64,000 nt of DNA from Acinetobacter pittii (GCF_034067285.1 NZ_CP139286.1:2790001-2854000); one strand, 5' to 3'; positions 49,793 to 59,599 are shown, counted from the first letter of the stretch. The notes: a model not told the origin generated them from the letters alone. Program-made: numbers and translations.

Positions 49793-51112
49793 TTAAGAGT
49801 ATTTCTTATCTTCCAATATCTCGTCATCATCTTCAGGAGTTAAAGCTGGCTTTTGCTCAGTATGCTCATGCTCTGCTACATGCTTGTCGGCAAGTTTTTC
49901 GAGACCCTGATGAACATTTTCCTGAATTTTTTCTTCACTCTTTGTGCCTTCGGTAGGCTTTAACACAATAGAAACTTTTGAAATCACATCATGATTTTCT
50001 ACTTTATGATGATGAGCAGCATGAATATTGCCATCCTCACCTACATTTAAAAGTCTTGGGCTAGCTTTTTGGATGAGTGTAACCGCAGCATAATAAGCCT
50101 GTAACGGAGATAAATGCTCACTTGGGTGTTCATTTAAATAATGTCTTGCAGCTCCGAAAATTGCTTGAGCTTTATGACCTACATCCTCTTGTAATTTCCA
50201 GCTATACACTGCGCTTAAAACAGCTCCGGCAACTGGTGTAAATTTACTAAAAGCAGACAGTTTAGGAATACGGTTTAACCAATCCCATTTAAACTCCCCA
50301 TCTTCATTTACCAGCCAGTTTTTTAAAGTGTCTATATCTGTGGTTGAACCCAACACTTGCTGAAATTGATGAATATCTTGAGTTTCCAACATGTTTCGTA
50401 AGGTTTTCAAAGCCAACAAAAGAGTTTGCTTTTCAGCGATGAGACTAATATCAACTTCTTTAAAAATAAACTCTACAACATCTTGATCAGTAGCTTCTAA
50501 AAGATCAAACCCATGTGATCTTCCTGTTTGATAAATAGTTCTTAAAACCAAAACTAATGAAACTGGAATATCTACAGCTGCACCAACAACACCAGAGATA
50601 CCTGTAATAGCACCTTGTACAGTCGCAATAAGCTTGTTTTGTTCAATAAGTGCCTGACTTAAACGTTGAGAACGGCTGGTATCTTTAGTTAATTCAAATA
50701 AATCTTTGGCTCCCGCTTCTTCTAGGATTTTTTCAGTTAAGGTACTTTTTGAACTAAAGTCATTTAGCCAATCAAATAAATAGCCTGAGATTTTTTCATC
50801 CCAATCCGGTGAAAGAAAAGTAGCAACGCCATTTACTTTTTTAAAATGTCGGCCAAACACCTGACGTGTGACTTTTGGTAAATGTTCTCTTAGCATTTGT
50901 TGAGGACTTTCATATTGCTCAACTTCAAATGGGCTTTTTGTTCTCGATCTACCTTCAACAGTTTTTCCAGTTGGGATGGGTTCAATTACCTTACTGACGT
51001 CACCTGATTGGTTTTGTTGCAAGATACTCAATCCTGTAGAACTGAGCTTTTTAGCCACTCCGAAGACCTGAGAAAACAAATTGTCAGATTGATTATTATT
51101 AAATTTTGTCAT
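49793..51112 (-). CDS. EcsC-family protein
   Basis: 439 residues. The central part (about 130-330) matches the EcsC domain: IATVQGAITGISGVVGAAVDIPVSLVLVLRTIY and SHGFDL are the recognisable stretch, read in two parts, with helix-forming GAAVDIP. After residue 350 the tail is low-complexity: His-rich (HAAHHHKVENHD) then Glu/Lys/His and acidic (PEDDDEILEDKK). EcsC proteins occur with transporters or alone, and their role is unclear. The ATG at 51112 follows GAGGT at six bases; a TTG one codon earlier is in frame. Unlinked to the str operon, sharing only the strand. Confidence 0.75.
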   Translation of the reverse strand: MTKFNNNQSDNLFSQVFGVAKKLSSTGLSILQQNQSGDVSKVIEPIPTGKTVEGRSRTKSPFEVEQYESPQQMLREHLPKVTRQVFGRHFKKVNGVATFLSPDWDEKISGYLFDWLNDFSSKSTLTEKILEEAGAKDLFELTKDTSRSQRLSQALIEQNKLIATVQGAITGISGVVGAAVDIPVSLVLVLRTIYQTGRSHGFDLLEATDQDVVEFIFKEVDISLIAEKQTLLLALKTLRNMLETQDIHQFQQVLGSTTDIDTLKNWLVNEDGEFKWDWLNRIPKLSAFSKFTPVAGAVLSAVYSWKLQEDVGHKAQAIFGAARHYLNEHPSEHLSPLQAYYAAVTLIQKASPRLLNVGEDGNIHAAHHHKVENHDVISKVSIVLKPTEGTKSEEKIQENVHQGLEKLADKHVAEHEHTEQKPALTPEDDDEILEDKKYS

Positions 51113-51411
51113 CAAGTACCTCGATTTTTTAATTTATCTAATTAGAGATAAATACTAGGTGGAATGTGGATTTATCTCAACTTGAATGTGTGTATTTTAG
51201 TTAACCCTAAATGCAACATACTATGTATTTGGTTATTTTTTTTAAATGTAAAATTGTCATAAAGATTTGCCATAAGAAATAAAAAACCTTTCTGCTATCA
51301 TGTTAACAACGAAAAACATGAGTCTCGTTTTCTTACAGCTATATTCTCCTATTCATTTTCATAGCTGTTGAACACGATAGACTCTTAATATCACCATAAA
51401 GGGACCTGTAG

Positions 51412-52641
51412 ATGAAACGTGTTGTAATCACTGGTATGGGTATTAACTCATGTATCGGTAACTCTTTAGAAGCAGTTACTCACTCACTTCAAAATGGAAT
51501 CTCCGGGACACGTTTTAACCCAACTTATGCTGAACTCAATTTTAAAAGTCATGTTAGCGCTGCTGCAGACCAAGAATTTGATAATATCGATCGTAAATTA
51601 AAACGCTTTATGGGCGTATGTGCGATGTATGCCTACAACGCTGCTGTAGCTGCAGTTGAACATGCAGGACTTACTCCTGAGCAACTTAGCGGTAACCCAC
51701 GTTATGGTATTGCTGGTGGCTCAGGTGGTGGCTCAACTGCTTCTGTTGTTGAAATGACAGAATTATTAGAAACTAAAGGCGCACGTAAAGTAGGCCCATT
51801 CTTCGTGCCACGTAACATGTCAAACACCATTACTGCGAACGTCGGTGTTGCATTTAAGCTACAAGGTATTTCTCATACTATTACAAGTGCTTGCGCAACT
51901 TCTGCTGACGCAATTGGTTATGCGTACAACTTGATTCAACTTGGCAAACAAGATCTTATGCTTGCTGGTGGTGGTGAAGAAGATCACTGGTCTCAAAGTT
52001 TATTGTTTGATGCAATGGGCGCACTTTGCTCAAAATATAATGACACTCCAGAAACAGCATCTCGTCCATATTCAGCAGACCGTGACGGCTTCGTTATTGC
52101 TGGCGGTGGTGGTTTCGTAGTACTTGAATCACTTGAGCATGCACAAGCACGTGGCGCGAACATTTTAGCTGAAGTTGTTGGTTATGCTGCTAACAGTGAT
52201 GGTGCAGACATGGTTGCTCCAAGCGGCGAAGGTGCTACACGTTGTGTATTAATGGCACTTGAAGAAGCTAAGCAACATGGCGTAGAAAAAATTGACTATG
52301 TAAATACACATGGTACTTCTACTCCAGCGGGTGACATTACCGAACTTAAAGCAATGGAACGTGCATTTGGTGAAGGTAAGGTACCTCCTCTTAGTTCAAC
52401 CAAATCGATGACAGGCCATAGCTTGGGTGCAGCTGGTGTACAAGAAGCTATTTACTCTGTACTAATGATGCAAAATGACTTTATTGCACCAAACATCAAC
52501 GTAACTGAACTTGATGAAGGCGCAAAACCTTTTGATATCGTACTTGAAAAACGTGATGCAAAATTGAATACTGTAATGAGTAACAGTTTTGGCTTTGGCG
52601 GTGTTAACGCTTGCCTTATTTTCAAGAAGTGGGATGCATAA
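51412..52641 (+). CDS. fabB: beta-ketoacyl-ACP synthase I
   Basis: Condensing enzyme of fatty-acid elongation needed for unsaturated fatty acids. 409 residues, FabB length. The catalytic triad is C in TSACATSADA (about 163), H in DYVNTHGTSTPAGD (about 300) and H in KSMTGHSLGAAG (about 335). AGGSGGGST and NSFGFGGVNACLIF are also conserved. The replacement of the FabF-type GxGG pattern and the length point to FabB. AAGGGA precedes the ATG by seven bases or so. hemJ follows after 18 bases. The 299 bases upstream are AT-rich; I see no clear operator. Confidence 0.93.
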   Translation: MKRVVITGMGINSCIGNSLEAVTHSLQNGISGTRFNPTYAELNFKSHVSAAADQEFDNIDRKLKRFMGVCAMYAYNAAVAAVEHAGLTPEQLSGNPRYGIAGGSGGGSTASVVEMTELLETKGARKVGPFFVPRNMSNTITANVGVAFKLQGISHTITSACATSADAIGYAYNLIQLGKQDLMLAGGGEEDHWSQSLLFDAMGALCSKYNDTPETASRPYSADRDGFVIAGGGGFVVLESLEHAQARGANILAEVVGYAANSDGADMVAPSGEGATRCVLMALEEAKQHGVEKIDYVNTHGTSTPAGDITELKAMERAFGEGKVPPLSSTKSMTGHSLGAAGVQEAIYSVLMMQNDFIAPNINVTELDEGAKPFDIVLEKRDAKLNTVMSNSFGFGGVNACLIFKKWDA

Positions 52642-52659
52642 TCCCACGTAGGATTATCG

Positions 52660-53112
52660 ATGGATGCACCTTCTGATGCTTTTTTGTGGGTAAAAGCATT
52701 ACATATTATTGCCGTGGTTTGTTGGTTCGCTGCTTTGTTCTACTTACCACGTCTATATGTTTATCATGCTATGAGTGAAGATGCTGCAAGTCATCAACGC
52801 TTTGAGGTAATGGAACGTAAGTTGTATCGCGGAATTATGTGGCCTTCGATGATTGCTACATTAATAACCGCGCATTTCCTAGTAGATTGGGGTGATGCAA
52901 CTCGACATTATCATCAAGCCACATGGTTTTACCTCAAAGTTGGATTAGTGGCTTTATTAGTGATTTACCATTTGGTATGTGGCTATTATCGTAAAAAGCT
53001 CATCGGAAATGCTCACTATAAATCACATAAGTTCTGGCGATTCTTTAATGAAATGCCAACCTTAATTTTATTTGCTGTTGTGATTTTAGTTGTTGTAAAG
53101 CCTCAGTTTTAA
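52660..53112 (+). CDS. hemJ: protoporphyrinogen IX oxidase HemJ
   Basis: Membrane enzyme that oxidises protoporphyrinogen IX to protoporphyrin IX, the form used by Acinetobacter and cyanobacteria that lack HemY and HemG. 150 residues with four helices. The conserved N-terminal histidine helix WVKALHIIAVVCWFAALFYL, PRLYVYHA, FEVMERKLYRGIMWPSMI and KVGLVALLVIYHLVCG fit the HemJ (UPF0093) family. The final segment FFNEMPTLILFAVVILVVVK is also typical. Follows fabB closely and shares its transcript. Confidence 0.93.
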   Translation: MDAPSDAFLWVKALHIIAVVCWFAALFYLPRLYVYHAMSEDAASHQRFEVMERKLYRGIMWPSMIATLITAHFLVDWGDATRHYHQATWFYLKVGLVALLVIYHLVCGYYRKKLIGNAHYKSHKFWRFFNEMPTLILFAVVILVVVKPQF

Positions 53113-53273
53113 CTGGGGCTTTTGCTTTTCTTATCTAAGCATTCTTTTATTTATCCTAATAAAATGCACAATCTATTCAAACAATTATAATTCTCAAAAC
53201 AGAACTATAAAATTAATCAATACCCTATCTCTTTATTTAGCAAGACCCAACCTATACTATGCTAAACAAATAG

Positions 53274-53834
53274 ATGAACTCATTTAATGGCAAAGCTATG
53301 TTAACTTTTAATGCCTTTAAACGCTTAATTCATACTCCATTTATTCTGATTACACTTTTTATTTTCCGTCATTTAAAAAACTACCCGATTAGACATCTGA
53401 CTGCTCAAGAAAAAATATTAGCGCAAATGGTCTTTGGCGATATGCTTAATTGTGAAACACCTAAAATTATTGCTACTCGTTATCTCCCTTGGCAATCTTG
53501 CGGTATTTTTATGGCGCCAAATGGGAATATTTATGTCAATCCTTCTGATTACAGCGAAAACTACGCGCTAGAATCTAAGTTTATGCAAGGTATTTTTATC
53601 CACGAACTCACACACGTCATGCAATATCAAAAAGGGATTCATGTGTTAGTTAAAGGGGCGTTACTACAATCGGCCTATTACCTCAGTTTTAAAACTTATA
53701 ATCCTTATAAATACACCTATCATCCTCATAAAACATTTAGTGCTTATAATATTGAACAGCAAGGTGAAATTGCTCGTGACATTTGCTCAGGAAAAATCCC
53801 TAATATCATCTGTTCACCTCAACTTGATTTGTAA
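53274..53834 (+). CDS. HExxH-motif protein of unknown function
   Basis: 186 residues. A hydrophobic helix (about 18-31) follows a basic N-terminus, suggesting membrane attachment. The motif FIHELTHVMQYQKG carries H110-E-L-T-H114, the zinc-metallopeptidase HExxH pattern, and IARDICSG near the C-terminus could supply another ligand. Proteins of this look are often annotated as Vgr- or Rhs-related, but no type VI gene is near. The ATG at 53274 lies about ten bases from a likely promoter -10 (TATACT), so a start at 53298 is an alternative. Activity is inferred from the motif only. Confidence 0.65.
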   Translation: MNSFNGKAMLTFNAFKRLIHTPFILITLFIFRHLKNYPIRHLTAQEKILAQMVFGDMLNCETPKIIATRYLPWQSCGIFMAPNGNIYVNPSDYSENYALESKFMQGIFIHELTHVMQYQKGIHVLVKGALLQSAYYLSFKTYNPYKYTYHPHKTFSAYNIEQQGEIARDICSGKIPNIICSPQLDL

Positions 53835-54219
53835 CTAAATAATCAATTTAGCTTTGAACGTAACATTTCTTGCTTAATGTAAATGAGAATTCTTATAAAT
53901 CAGAAATACTTATCTAAACTATAAAAGTAGGCTTACTTAATTCAAATTATTGAAAAAAATAGAACAGACTTATTCCAAATTAGCTTGTGATAAGGCAGTA
54001 TACAAACAATAAAAATAATGAAGCCTGTTTCTATTCTATACAGAAAATCTCGTTATTTTTACGCAGAAAATATGGGATTGGTATATATTATTGATCTTGA
54101 CATTTTTGTTTACTATTTTAATTGTTTACTATCGTATCATACACATCGTTGAAAAATTATATCCATAAAAATCAACACTGTGTGTATCTATATTCGTTAT
54201 GATCTAGGATTAGGTTTGA
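53835..54219. other. AT-rich intergenic region upstream of nadE
   Basis: 385 bases. A perfect 11-base direct repeat TTGTTTACTAT occurs at 54106-54116 and 54122-54132, sixteen bases apart, which would be a plausible regulator target. TTGACA (54097-54102), TATCAT (54135-54140) and TATGAT (54197-54202) are possible promoter elements but none pairs cleanly at 16-18 bases. A 44-codon frame at 54018-54152 has no ribosome binding site. No terminator hairpin is obvious after the previous gene. Confidence 0.4.
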
Positions 54220-55845
54220 ATGAAAAGTTTTAAAGTTGCCCTTGCTCAGTTTTCTCCGCATATTGGCAATATTGACTCAAACACCCAAAAGATGATTGAG
54301 CAAGTAAATCAGGCGAAAAAACAAGACGCTGACCTGATTATTTTTCCCGAGCTTTCTGTTATTGGTTATCCGGCTGAAGACCTATTGTTACGTCCAAATT
54401 TAAATAAACGTATGCAAAAGGCTTTTGCACAACTTGCCGAAGTTAAAGATATTGTTATGGTTTTCGGATTTGTGAACCAGACAGAAGATGGCCAACGTTA
54501 TAATTCTGCTGCTGTTATGAAAGACGGCCAAGTTTTGGGTGTTTTTAATAAACATAATTTACCAAACTATGGCGTTTTTGATGAAAAACGCTATTTTCAA
54601 AAAGGCCACCAGCATCTGGTGTTTGAATATCTTGGGCATAAGTTTGGTGTATTAATCTGTGAAGATATCTGGTCAATTAATACTGTCAAACAGTTGAGCC
54701 AATTAAATGTTGATACAGTCCTTGTACTCAATTCATCACCATATGAAGTCGGCAAACCACAGCACCGCACACAGACCTTGAGTGAACTTGCAAAACAACT
54801 TCACCTAAATATCGTGTACGTTAACCAAGTGGGCGGACAAGACGATTTAATTTTTGATGGCACAAGTTTTGTCAGCAATCAAAATGGTGAGATTGCTTTA
54901 CAAGCACCGAGCTTTAAAGAAGACATTTATATTGCTGAATTTGACCGTGATACAAAGTTATATAAAGTCACTGAGTCTGCTCCTGCATTAGAAACGTTTG
55001 CCGAGATCTATCAAGGTTTAGTCATGGCAACTCGTGATTATGTAGAACGTTCAGGATTTCCTGGTGTAATTTTGGGTCTTTCTGGTGGTATCGACTCTGC
55101 CCTCACACTCGCAATTGCTGTTGATGCGATCGGTGCTGAAAGAGTCCAAGCTGTAATGATGCCTTACACCTACACCTCTCAGATTAGTGTAGAAGATGCA
55201 GCAGAACAAGCCCGTCGTATGGGTGTAACTTTCGGTATTGCTGAAATTCACTCAATCGTAAATAGCTTTATGCAAACCTTGTATCCTTTCTTTGGTAATT
55301 CACCAGCTGACGCAACGGAAGAAAATTTACAAGCGCGTGCTCGTGGCACATTGCTTATGGGTTTATCAAACAAGTTTGGTAATTTAGTCCTTGCTACAGG
55401 GAATAAATCTGAACTTTCAGTTGGCTACTGTACGCTTTATGGTGACATGGTTGGTGGCTTTGCGGTTCTAAAAGATGTTTATAAAACAATCGTGTTTGAA
55501 TTAGCAAAATACCGTAATAGCTTAAGCGAAACGCCTGTGATTCCTGAGCGTGTTATTACTCGTCCACCTTCAGCAGAACTTCGCCCAGATCAAAAAGACC
55601 AAGATTCTTTACCAGCTTATGATGTATTGGATGCCATCCTGTACGCATACATTGAAGAAGATTTAGGTCAGGCCGACATTATTGCCAAAGGTTTTGATAA
55701 AGAAGTTGTTGAAAAAGTCATCCGTTTAGTTGATCGTAATGAGTACAAACGTCGTCAAGGTGCGATTGGCCCGAGAATTACTTCTCGCGCATTTAGTCGC
55801 GAACGACGTTATCCGATTGTCAACGGTTGGACAGCGAATGACTGA
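54220..55845 (+). CDS. nadE: glutamine-dependent NAD+ synthase
   Basis: Last step of NAD synthesis: amidates nicotinic acid adenine dinucleotide with glutamine. 541 residues in two domains. The N-terminal nitrilase-like glutaminase has E (LIIFPELSVIGYPAEDLLL), K (NKHNLPNYGVFDEKRY) and C (GVLICEDIWS). The C-terminal synthetase has the PP-loop LGLSGGIDSALTLAI, then LATGNKSELSVGYCTLYGD, and GAIGPRITSRAFSRERR-type sequence ending the protein. The stop overlaps the start of the next gene by eight bases. Confidence 0.95.
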   Translation: MKSFKVALAQFSPHIGNIDSNTQKMIEQVNQAKKQDADLIIFPELSVIGYPAEDLLLRPNLNKRMQKAFAQLAEVKDIVMVFGFVNQTEDGQRYNSAAVMKDGQVLGVFNKHNLPNYGVFDEKRYFQKGHQHLVFEYLGHKFGVLICEDIWSINTVKQLSQLNVDTVLVLNSSPYEVGKPQHRTQTLSELAKQLHLNIVYVNQVGGQDDLIFDGTSFVSNQNGEIALQAPSFKEDIYIAEFDRDTKLYKVTESAPALETFAEIYQGLVMATRDYVERSGFPGVILGLSGGIDSALTLAIAVDAIGAERVQAVMMPYTYTSQISVEDAAEQARRMGVTFGIAEIHSIVNSFMQTLYPFFGNSPADATEENLQARARGTLLMGLSNKFGNLVLATGNKSELSVGYCTLYGDMVGGFAVLKDVYKTIVFELAKYRNSLSETPVIPERVITRPPSAELRPDQKDQDSLPAYDVLDAILYAYIEEDLGQADIIAKGFDKEVVEKVIRLVDRNEYKRRQGAIGPRITSRAFSRERRYPIVNGWTAND

Positions 55846-56866
55846 GCAGAAAAACTCATCAAAAACTACAGCACTTGCTCAAGCACTTTTGCTTGAGCAG
55901 GTGGAATTTTTCAAAAAACAATTATCTATAGAAAACTCACCTATTTATTTCCAGCAGTTCATTCAACTGTTTATGCAACATGCCGATGAAATCAAGCTTC
56001 ATGAGGTTGTTGATTTAGAACAACTACAAGCCGTTGTAAAACGATATGCTTTTGAAATGCAGCTAGGGGCCGGTTTACTTGAGTTTATTGGGGAAATTGC
56101 GCAACGTATCTATCTATCTGCCATGAAGTCTCCAATTCAGCTACAGGACTTGGTCTCTGACCACCAGTTTGAAATGTGGCTATCCAAATTTTTGGAAATG
56201 GAACATATTCCTCATTATCTCAATCAGTTTTTAAGAACCAGCCCTTCTGTACAGCAACTTTGCCAATACATTGCAACTTCCACCTTAGAACAAAAATTAC
56301 CTAAATTTCTAACAGCATCTAGAGTGGATGACTACCATTTTGAATGGCAGCATAAGCTCAAAAAATTCTCATTTTTACAACAACAACGCCTTGAGCATAA
56401 ACTTGAAACTTGGATTGCCGGCTTTATTCACGAGCAACTTACAGAATTAAGTCTTTTATCGAGCGAAGATTTAGAAAGTCTAGTGCGCCATGTTTGGGAA
56501 GATATTAGATATAAAAAAATGTATGAGTTTATGAAACAGCTCACTCCTCTCGATGTTGAGGAGTTCTTTGTTTTAATTTATGAGTACTGGAAAGAGCTAC
56601 GCCAGTCGCAATTTATGCAAGATCTGATTTTGTATGGCGTAGAAGTTTTTTATGACTTTTATAAAGATCAGAGTTTATTTGAAGTATTAAGTGAGATTGG
56701 TTTAACCGAAAGCGACTTACAAACTGAAGCTTTACGTTTTTATCCGAAGGTGATGGATGCCTTTAATGAGCACGGTATTTTAGAACCATTACTTCAAGCG
56801 CTTTTAGCTCCGTTTTATCAAAGCTCCAAAACACTCGATATGATTGAAAAACATTTCAATGAGTAA
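55838..56866 (+). CDS. conserved hypothetical protein coupled to nadE
   Basis: 342 residues, predicted almost wholly alpha-helical, with many aromatic and acidic residues (HLNQFLRTSPSVQQLCQY region, EFFVLIYEYWKELRQSQ). No membrane helix, signal peptide or motif is recognised. The ATG at 55838 overlaps the nadE stop by eight bases, so translation is coupled, and a terminator closes the pair. A longer upstream frame is inside nadE and is not credible. No function can be given; coupling to nadE hints at NAD metabolism or mere linkage. Confidence 0.75.
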   Translation: MTEQKNSSKTTALAQALLLEQVEFFKKQLSIENSPIYFQQFIQLFMQHADEIKLHEVVDLEQLQAVVKRYAFEMQLGAGLLEFIGEIAQRIYLSAMKSPIQLQDLVSDHQFEMWLSKFLEMEHIPHYLNQFLRTSPSVQQLCQYIATSTLEQKLPKFLTASRVDDYHFEWQHKLKKFSFLQQQRLEHKLETWIAGFIHEQLTELSLLSSEDLESLVRHVWEDIRYKKMYEFMKQLTPLDVEEFFVLIYEYWKELRQSQFMQDLILYGVEVFYDFYKDQSLFEVLSEIGLTESDLQTEALRFYPKVMDAFNEHGILEPLLQALLAPFYQSSKTLDMIEKHFNE

Positions 56867-56881
56867 AAAATAGATAAAAAG

Positions 56882-56905
56882 AAACCACGCAGGAGCGTGG
56901 TTTTT
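56882..56905. terminator. terminator between the nadE unit and tRNA-Met
   Basis: A 9-bp stem AAACCACGC / GCGTGGTTT with an AGGA loop, T run on the plus strand and A/T tail on the minus strand. It can end both the nadE transcript and the convergent tRNA transcript. Confidence 0.85.
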
Positions 56906-56909
56906 AAAA

Positions 56910-56986
56910 TGGTGGCTATGACGAGACTTGAACTTGTGACCCCCGCATTATGAGTGCGGTGCTCTAACCAACTGAGCTACATAGCC
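56910..56986 (-). tRNA. tRNA-Met (CAT), elongator type
   Basis: On the minus strand the 77-base sequence starts GGCTATGTAGCTCAGTTGG, has anticodon CAT (56952-56950) in the loop CTCATAA, a T-arm GTTCAAGTC and an encoded CCA end. The acceptor stem GGCTATG / CATAGCC is perfect. The body resembles the E. coli elongator tRNA-Met, with GTAGCTCAGTTGGTTAGAGCAC and no initiator 5' mismatch, so it is not the initiator. A lysidine-modified tRNA-Ile with CAT is a less likely alternative. Confidence 0.95.
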
Positions 56987-57001
56987 GTAAACTGTGTGCG
57001 C

Positions 57002-57030
57002 ATTATCTATAGTTCTGTATAGCAGGTCAA
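57002..57030 (-). promoter_or_regulatory. tRNA-Met promoter
   Basis: On the minus strand TTGACC and GATAAT lie exactly 17 bases apart, about 15 bases upstream of the mature tRNA 5' end. Confidence 0.75.
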
Positions 57031-57143
57031 TAGGTAAAAACCTTTAATGCCCATCAATTGAACAAATAAGATTCAGATCATCATTATTTGTTCTTTTTTT
57101 AGCATTTTTTTGCTTTAAACAATTGATCGGCCACAGAAATATA

Positions 57144-58100
57144 TTAAAGATCTAATACTAATTTTTTACCTTTAGCTCTCGATACACAAATCATCATGCT
57201 CTTTTGTGAAGCTTTTTCGGCATCACTTAAGTATTGATCAAAGTGATCTGCTTCACCTTCTAAAATGGCAGTTTCACATGTACCGCATACGCCTTCGCGA
57301 CATAAGCATTCCACATCAATATTTAACGTTTCAATGGCTTGTAAAATCGTCTGATTACTTTGTACTTCAATTTCCTGATTAGACTTAGCAAGTACAACCG
57401 TAAAAGCTTCCCCATCTTCAGGAACTGTTGACGCAAATTGTTCCCAATGAATGTACTCGTCGCGATAACGATGCTTATTACAACAGTCAATTACCGCATC
57501 TATCATAGGTTTAGGCCCACATACATAAACATGTGTGCCTTTAGGTTGCGATGAAATCAATTCATCCAAATTCAATGTGCAACCTTCTGAGTCAACATAG
57601 CTAAATACATGCTCGGCATGTTTCTGCTTTAGCTCATCTAACAAAGCGGCATGTTCAGGCGAGCGATAAGCATAATGTAGCTCAAAATCAACACCGCGTG
57701 CTGCAAGCTCATCCATTTGGGGTAAGAATGGTGTAATGCCAATTCCACCTGCAATTAAAATATGTTTATTGCCTGTTTCGGCTAATGGAAATAAATTTTT
57801 TGGTTCTGAAATCTGAATTTCACAGCCTTCATTACACTGATCATGCATAAAAACTGACCCTCCCTTACCTTCCACATCTTTACGAACGCAGACTTGGTAA
57901 GTCGATAGGTCTTGTGTACAACTCATCAATGAATATGCATTTGAAAGCTGTTCATTCATTTTGACAATAATATGGCTTCCCCCACTAAATCGAGGAAAGT
58001 TCTGCCCATCTTGACGTTTGAACGTAAACCGTTTTATTAAAGGGGTTAGCTGCTCCACATGAGTAACAACCGCCGGGAACATTTCATAATGACTCGCCAT
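57144..58100 (-). CDS. cntB: carnitine monooxygenase reductase subunit
   Basis: Electron-transfer partner of CntA. 318 residues in the phthalate-dioxygenase-reductase layout. An FMN-binding domain (SGGSHIIVKMNEQLSNAYSLM) is followed by an NAD(H) domain (LIAGGIGITPFLPQM, VYVCGPKPMIDAV) and a C-terminal plant-type [2Fe-2S] domain with CLCREGVCGTCETAI and a last cysteine in MMICVSRAKG. It lies last in a same-strand cluster with CntA and transport genes, so the role is taken from context as well as from the domain order. Related reductases such as VanB share the layout. Confidence 0.88.
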   Translation of the reverse strand: MASHYEMFPAVVTHVEQLTPLIKRFTFKRQDGQNFPRFSGGSHIIVKMNEQLSNAYSLMSCTQDLSTYQVCVRKDVEGKGGSVFMHDQCNEGCEIQISEPKNLFPLAETGNKHILIAGGIGITPFLPQMDELAARGVDFELHYAYRSPEHAALLDELKQKHAEHVFSYVDSEGCTLNLDELISSQPKGTHVYVCGPKPMIDAVIDCCNKHRYRDEYIHWEQFASTVPEDGEAFTVVLAKSNQEIEVQSNQTILQAIETLNIDVECLCREGVCGTCETAILEGEADHFDQYLSDAEKASQKSMMICVSRAKGKKLVLDL

Positions 58101-58147
58101 ATTAGAATCCTTCTTTTACCGCATATTCTTGTTGTTAGGGCTTATCC

Positions 58148-59599
58148 TTAAAGCCCTAAACACATGTATTTAATGGTCATGAACTCTTCAAGACCATACT
58201 TTGAGCCTTCACGCCCAACGCCTGATTGCTTCACACCGCCAAATGGTACAACTTCATTTGAAATTGCTGTGGCATTCATACCGACCATTCCATATTCAAG
58301 CTGTTCTGACACTCGCCATAAACGTGAAATATTTTCGCTATAAACATAAGCAGCCAAACCAAAGATAGTGTCATTGGCTTGAGCAACGACATCTGCTTCA
58401 TCTGTAAAACGAATGAGTGGTGCAACTGGACCAAAAATTTCTTCTTGGACAATTTCCATCGTACGGTCAACGTTAGTTAAAACTGATGGTTCATAGAAGG
58501 TTTGCCCTAAAGCATGCTGTTTGCCACCACAAGCCACCTTAGCGCCTTTACTTAACGCATCATCAATTAACTGTTGTGCTTTCAAAACTGCTTTTTCATT
58601 AATTAACGGACCAATTTGCACGCCATCTTCAAGTCCATTACCGACTTTAAACTTTTGTACTTCTTGTACAAACTTCTCGGCAAAAGCTTGATAAATATTA
58701 TCGTGGACATAAATGCGATTAGCACAAACACAGGTCTGGCCCGCATTACGGAACTTGGCAAAAATCGCACCTTGTACAGCTTTATCCAAATCGGCATCGT
58801 CAAACACAATCAGTGGTGCATTACCGCCTAACTCAAGCGCCAATTTTTTAATGGTGCTTGAACACTGCTGCATCAATAAGCGGCCCACTGGCGTTGAACC
58901 AGTGAAAGTCAACTTCTTCACTTTTTCATGTGAAGTAAATACAGAGCCAATTTCTTGAGATTTACCGGTCACGACATTAAGCACACCAGCCGGAATACCT
59001 GCTTTTTCTGCAAGTTTCGCAATCGCTAATGCGCAGTAAGGCGTTTCATTTGCTGGCTTAATGACAACCGTACATCCTGCTGCTAAAGCGGGAGCTGCTT
59101 TACGGGTAATCATGGCGATTGGGAAATTCCACGGCGTAATCGCAGCCACAACACCCACAGGTTCTTTACTAATAATAAAACGCTGCTGATTATTGACGGT
59201 TGGAATCACATCGCCATAAATACGTTTGCCTTCTTCGGCAAACCATTGAATAAATGATGCTGCATAACGCACCTCACCTTTCGCTTCTGCCAAAGGTTTT
59301 CCTTGCTCAATGGTCATGATTAAAGCAAGTTCATCGGTATGATCGAGAACAAGTTTGTACCAAGCCAATAAAATATCTGCACGATTTTGAGCCGTTAAAG
59401 CTTTCCAACTTTGTAAAGCAGTATAAGCAGCCTCAACCGCTTGTGTAGCCTCAGCCGCTCCCATATTTGGAATTGTGCCAATTTCTTCGCCTGTTGCTGG
59501 GTTAGTCACTGGAACCGTTGCGTTTGACTGTGCAGCTAGCCATTGTCCGTTAATATAGGCGTGTTGCTGAAATAATTCAGTACTTTGTAAACTCGACAT
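58148..59599 (-). CDS. NAD-dependent aldehyde dehydrogenase (succinate/malic semialdehyde)
   Basis: 483 residues of the GabD-like branch. [14 protein letters not shown], the glutamate in [11 protein letters not shown] and the nucleophilic cysteine in [14 protein letters not shown] are present, followed by [12 protein letters not shown] and [15 protein letters not shown] [19 protein letters not shown] (read in part). GabD-type enzymes oxidise succinate semialdehyde; in this cluster malic semialdehyde from carnitine cleavage is the more probable substrate. It lies 47 bases before cntB and 63 bases after cntA. Confidence 0.88.
   Translation of the reverse strand: MSSLQSTELFQQHAYINGQWLAAQSNATVPVTNPATGEEIGTIPNMGAAEATQAVEAAYTALQSWKALTAQNRADILLAWYKLVLDHTDELALIMTIEQGKPLAEAKGEVRYAASFIQWFAEEGKRIYGDVIPTVNNQQRFIISKEPVGVVAAITPWNFPIAMITRKAAPALAAGCTVVIKPANETPYCALAIAKLAEKAGIPAGVLNVVTGKSQEIGSVFTSHEKVKKLTFTGSTPVGRLLMQQCSSTIKKLALELGGNAPLIVFDDADLDKAVQGAIFAKFRNAGQTCVCANRIYVHDNIYQAFAEKFVQEVQKFKVGNGLEDGVQIGPLINEKAVLKAQQLIDDALSKGAKVACGGKQHALGQTFYEPSVLTNVDRTMEIVQEEIFGPVAPLIRFTDEADVVAQANDTIFGLAAYVYSENISRLWRVSEQLEYGMVGMNATAISNEVVPFGGVKQSGVGREGSKYGLEEFMTIKYMCLGL

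Noticed and set aside
54018..54152. 44-codon frame upstream of nadE
   Set aside because: No ribosome binding site, biased toward random AT-rich codons, and it overlaps the promoter-like direct repeat region.
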